Assembly: GCA_027310735.1 (NCBI GenBank)
Contig: DAIDAH010000154.1
Span: forward strand, 1-6,410
Source: Methylotenera sp.
GTDB lineage: Bacteria; Pseudomonadota; Gammaproteobacteria; Burkholderiales; Methylophilaceae
Reading direction: 5' to 3'
DNA length: 6,410 bases
Shown piece after piece: positions 6,023 through 6,410 of this stretch. The stretch's first letter is position 1; each line of letters starts with the position of its first letter. The position numbers and the translations under genes were made by a program. The notes under the pieces were generated by a model. That model had not been told where the DNA came from, searched no databases, and was given only the letters and a program-made list of their open reading frames with translations.

Positions 6023-6410
6023 ATGTTTCATCTATCAACTCTGCGCATTTGTCATTTCACAACGCTCATTAATTACCCTGCCATTTACAAATTCGTCTAC
6101 CGTTTCATTGGCGTAACTTTAGGCAGTATGTTTGCATGCTCAATGCTCCATGCTGAATCAAATGTTGCTGGAGACGAAATTATTATCTATGCGGACGACT
6201 CATTCAGACCCGCACCGAGATACTTAGGCGTTAAAGACAAACCTGGGGATGCTTTAGTCTCAAAAAAAACCAGCACAAGCAATTTAGGTAGCATGTTTGA
6301 AAGTCATCTCAGTGAAGACTCTAGCGACCAGTCTGACGACGAAAACATTCGGAATAATGACCTATGGCAACGTATTAGAGATGGTTACGCAATGCCTGAT
6401 TCCTCATCCG
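6023..6410 (+). CDS. mltD: MltD-like lytic transglycosylase, N-terminal part only (runs off right edge)
   Basis: The visible 129 codons begin at the ATG at 6023-6025 and stay open to the end. NNDLWQRIRDGYAMPD (residues 111-126) is the conserved segment that precedes the lytic transglycosylase domain in MltD-type enzymes, which cleave peptidoglycan glycan strands at the cell envelope; the catalytic domain and any LysM repeats would lie beyond the window. Residues 23-44 (basic KFVYR, hydrophobic FIGVTLGSMFA, then MLHA) look like a signal peptide cleaved near Ala44. The roughly 22 residues before it are unusually long, so the true start may be later, although the next in-frame ATG (6128) would destroy the signal. 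Cys39 is not in a good lipobox, unlike the lipoprotein MltD of E. coli. Residues 84-111 are Ser/Asp/Glu-rich and probably a flexible linker. Position after gloB matches the E. coli order, which supports the call. Confidence 0.75.
   Translation, partial: MFHLSTLRICHFTTLINYPAIYKFVYRFIGVTLGSMFACSMLHAESNVAGDEIIIYADDSFRPAPRYLGVKDKPGDALVSKKTSTSNLGSMFESHLSEDSSDQSDDENIRNNDLWQRIRDGYAMPDSSS

Overview
The window is a stretch of Gram-negative chromosome, most likely from a betaproteobacterium. Housekeeping genes rnhA, dnaQ, a YafS-type methyltransferase, gloB and the beginning of an mltD-like gene lie together. The same set (mltD-gloB-yafS-rnhA-dnaQ) is clustered in Escherichia coli, so this is an old proteobacterial neighbourhood. 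The sequence is moderately AT-rich. The protein flavour and the tandem rnhA-dnaQ pair would fit a low-GC betaproteobacterium such as a member of the Methylophilaceae, but that placement is an inference from memory and not proven by anything in the window.

Layout. From 1 to 2866 all genes are on the minus strand, read right to left as rnhA, dnaQ, rfbB, rfbA. The junctions are tight: rnhA/dnaQ share one base (TAATG), dnaQ/rfbB are 19 bases apart, and rfbB/rfbA overlap by four bases (ATGA). This looks like one transcription unit in which two nucleic-acid enzymes (RNase HI and the proofreading exonuclease of DNA polymerase III) are followed by the first steps of dTDP-sugar synthesis. RfbA makes dTDP-glucose and RfbB converts it to dTDP-4-keto-6-deoxyglucose, the precursor of dTDP-rhamnose and related surface sugars. 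rfbA runs off the left edge, where more sugar or polysaccharide genes may lie.

An AT-rich intergenic region (2867-3050) separates rnhA from a divergent plus-strand gene (3051-4277) for an exported alpha-carbonic anhydrase. That protein has an unusual build: a signal peptide, an extra N-terminal domain resembling the surface-adhesin E family, a Pro/Lys-rich linker, and then the catalytic domain. It sits between genes that are close neighbours in E. coli, so it looks like a lineage-specific insertion, and it is the most distinctive element of the window. It converges, with only 11 bases between stop codons, on a minus-strand YafS-like SAM-dependent methyltransferase (4289-5032). Divergent from that gene is gloB (5119-5910), glyoxalase II of the methylglyoxal detoxification pathway. 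After a 112-base gap comes the 5' part of a lytic transglycosylase gene of mltD type (6023 to the right edge).

No tRNA, rRNA, CRISPR array, insertion sequence or convincing intrinsic terminator was seen. All genes look intact apart from the two cut by the window edges. I found no wholly new system. The best leads are the carbonic anhydrase fusion with its altered active-site neighbour residues, and the attachment of dTDP-sugar genes to the rnhA-dnaQ unit.
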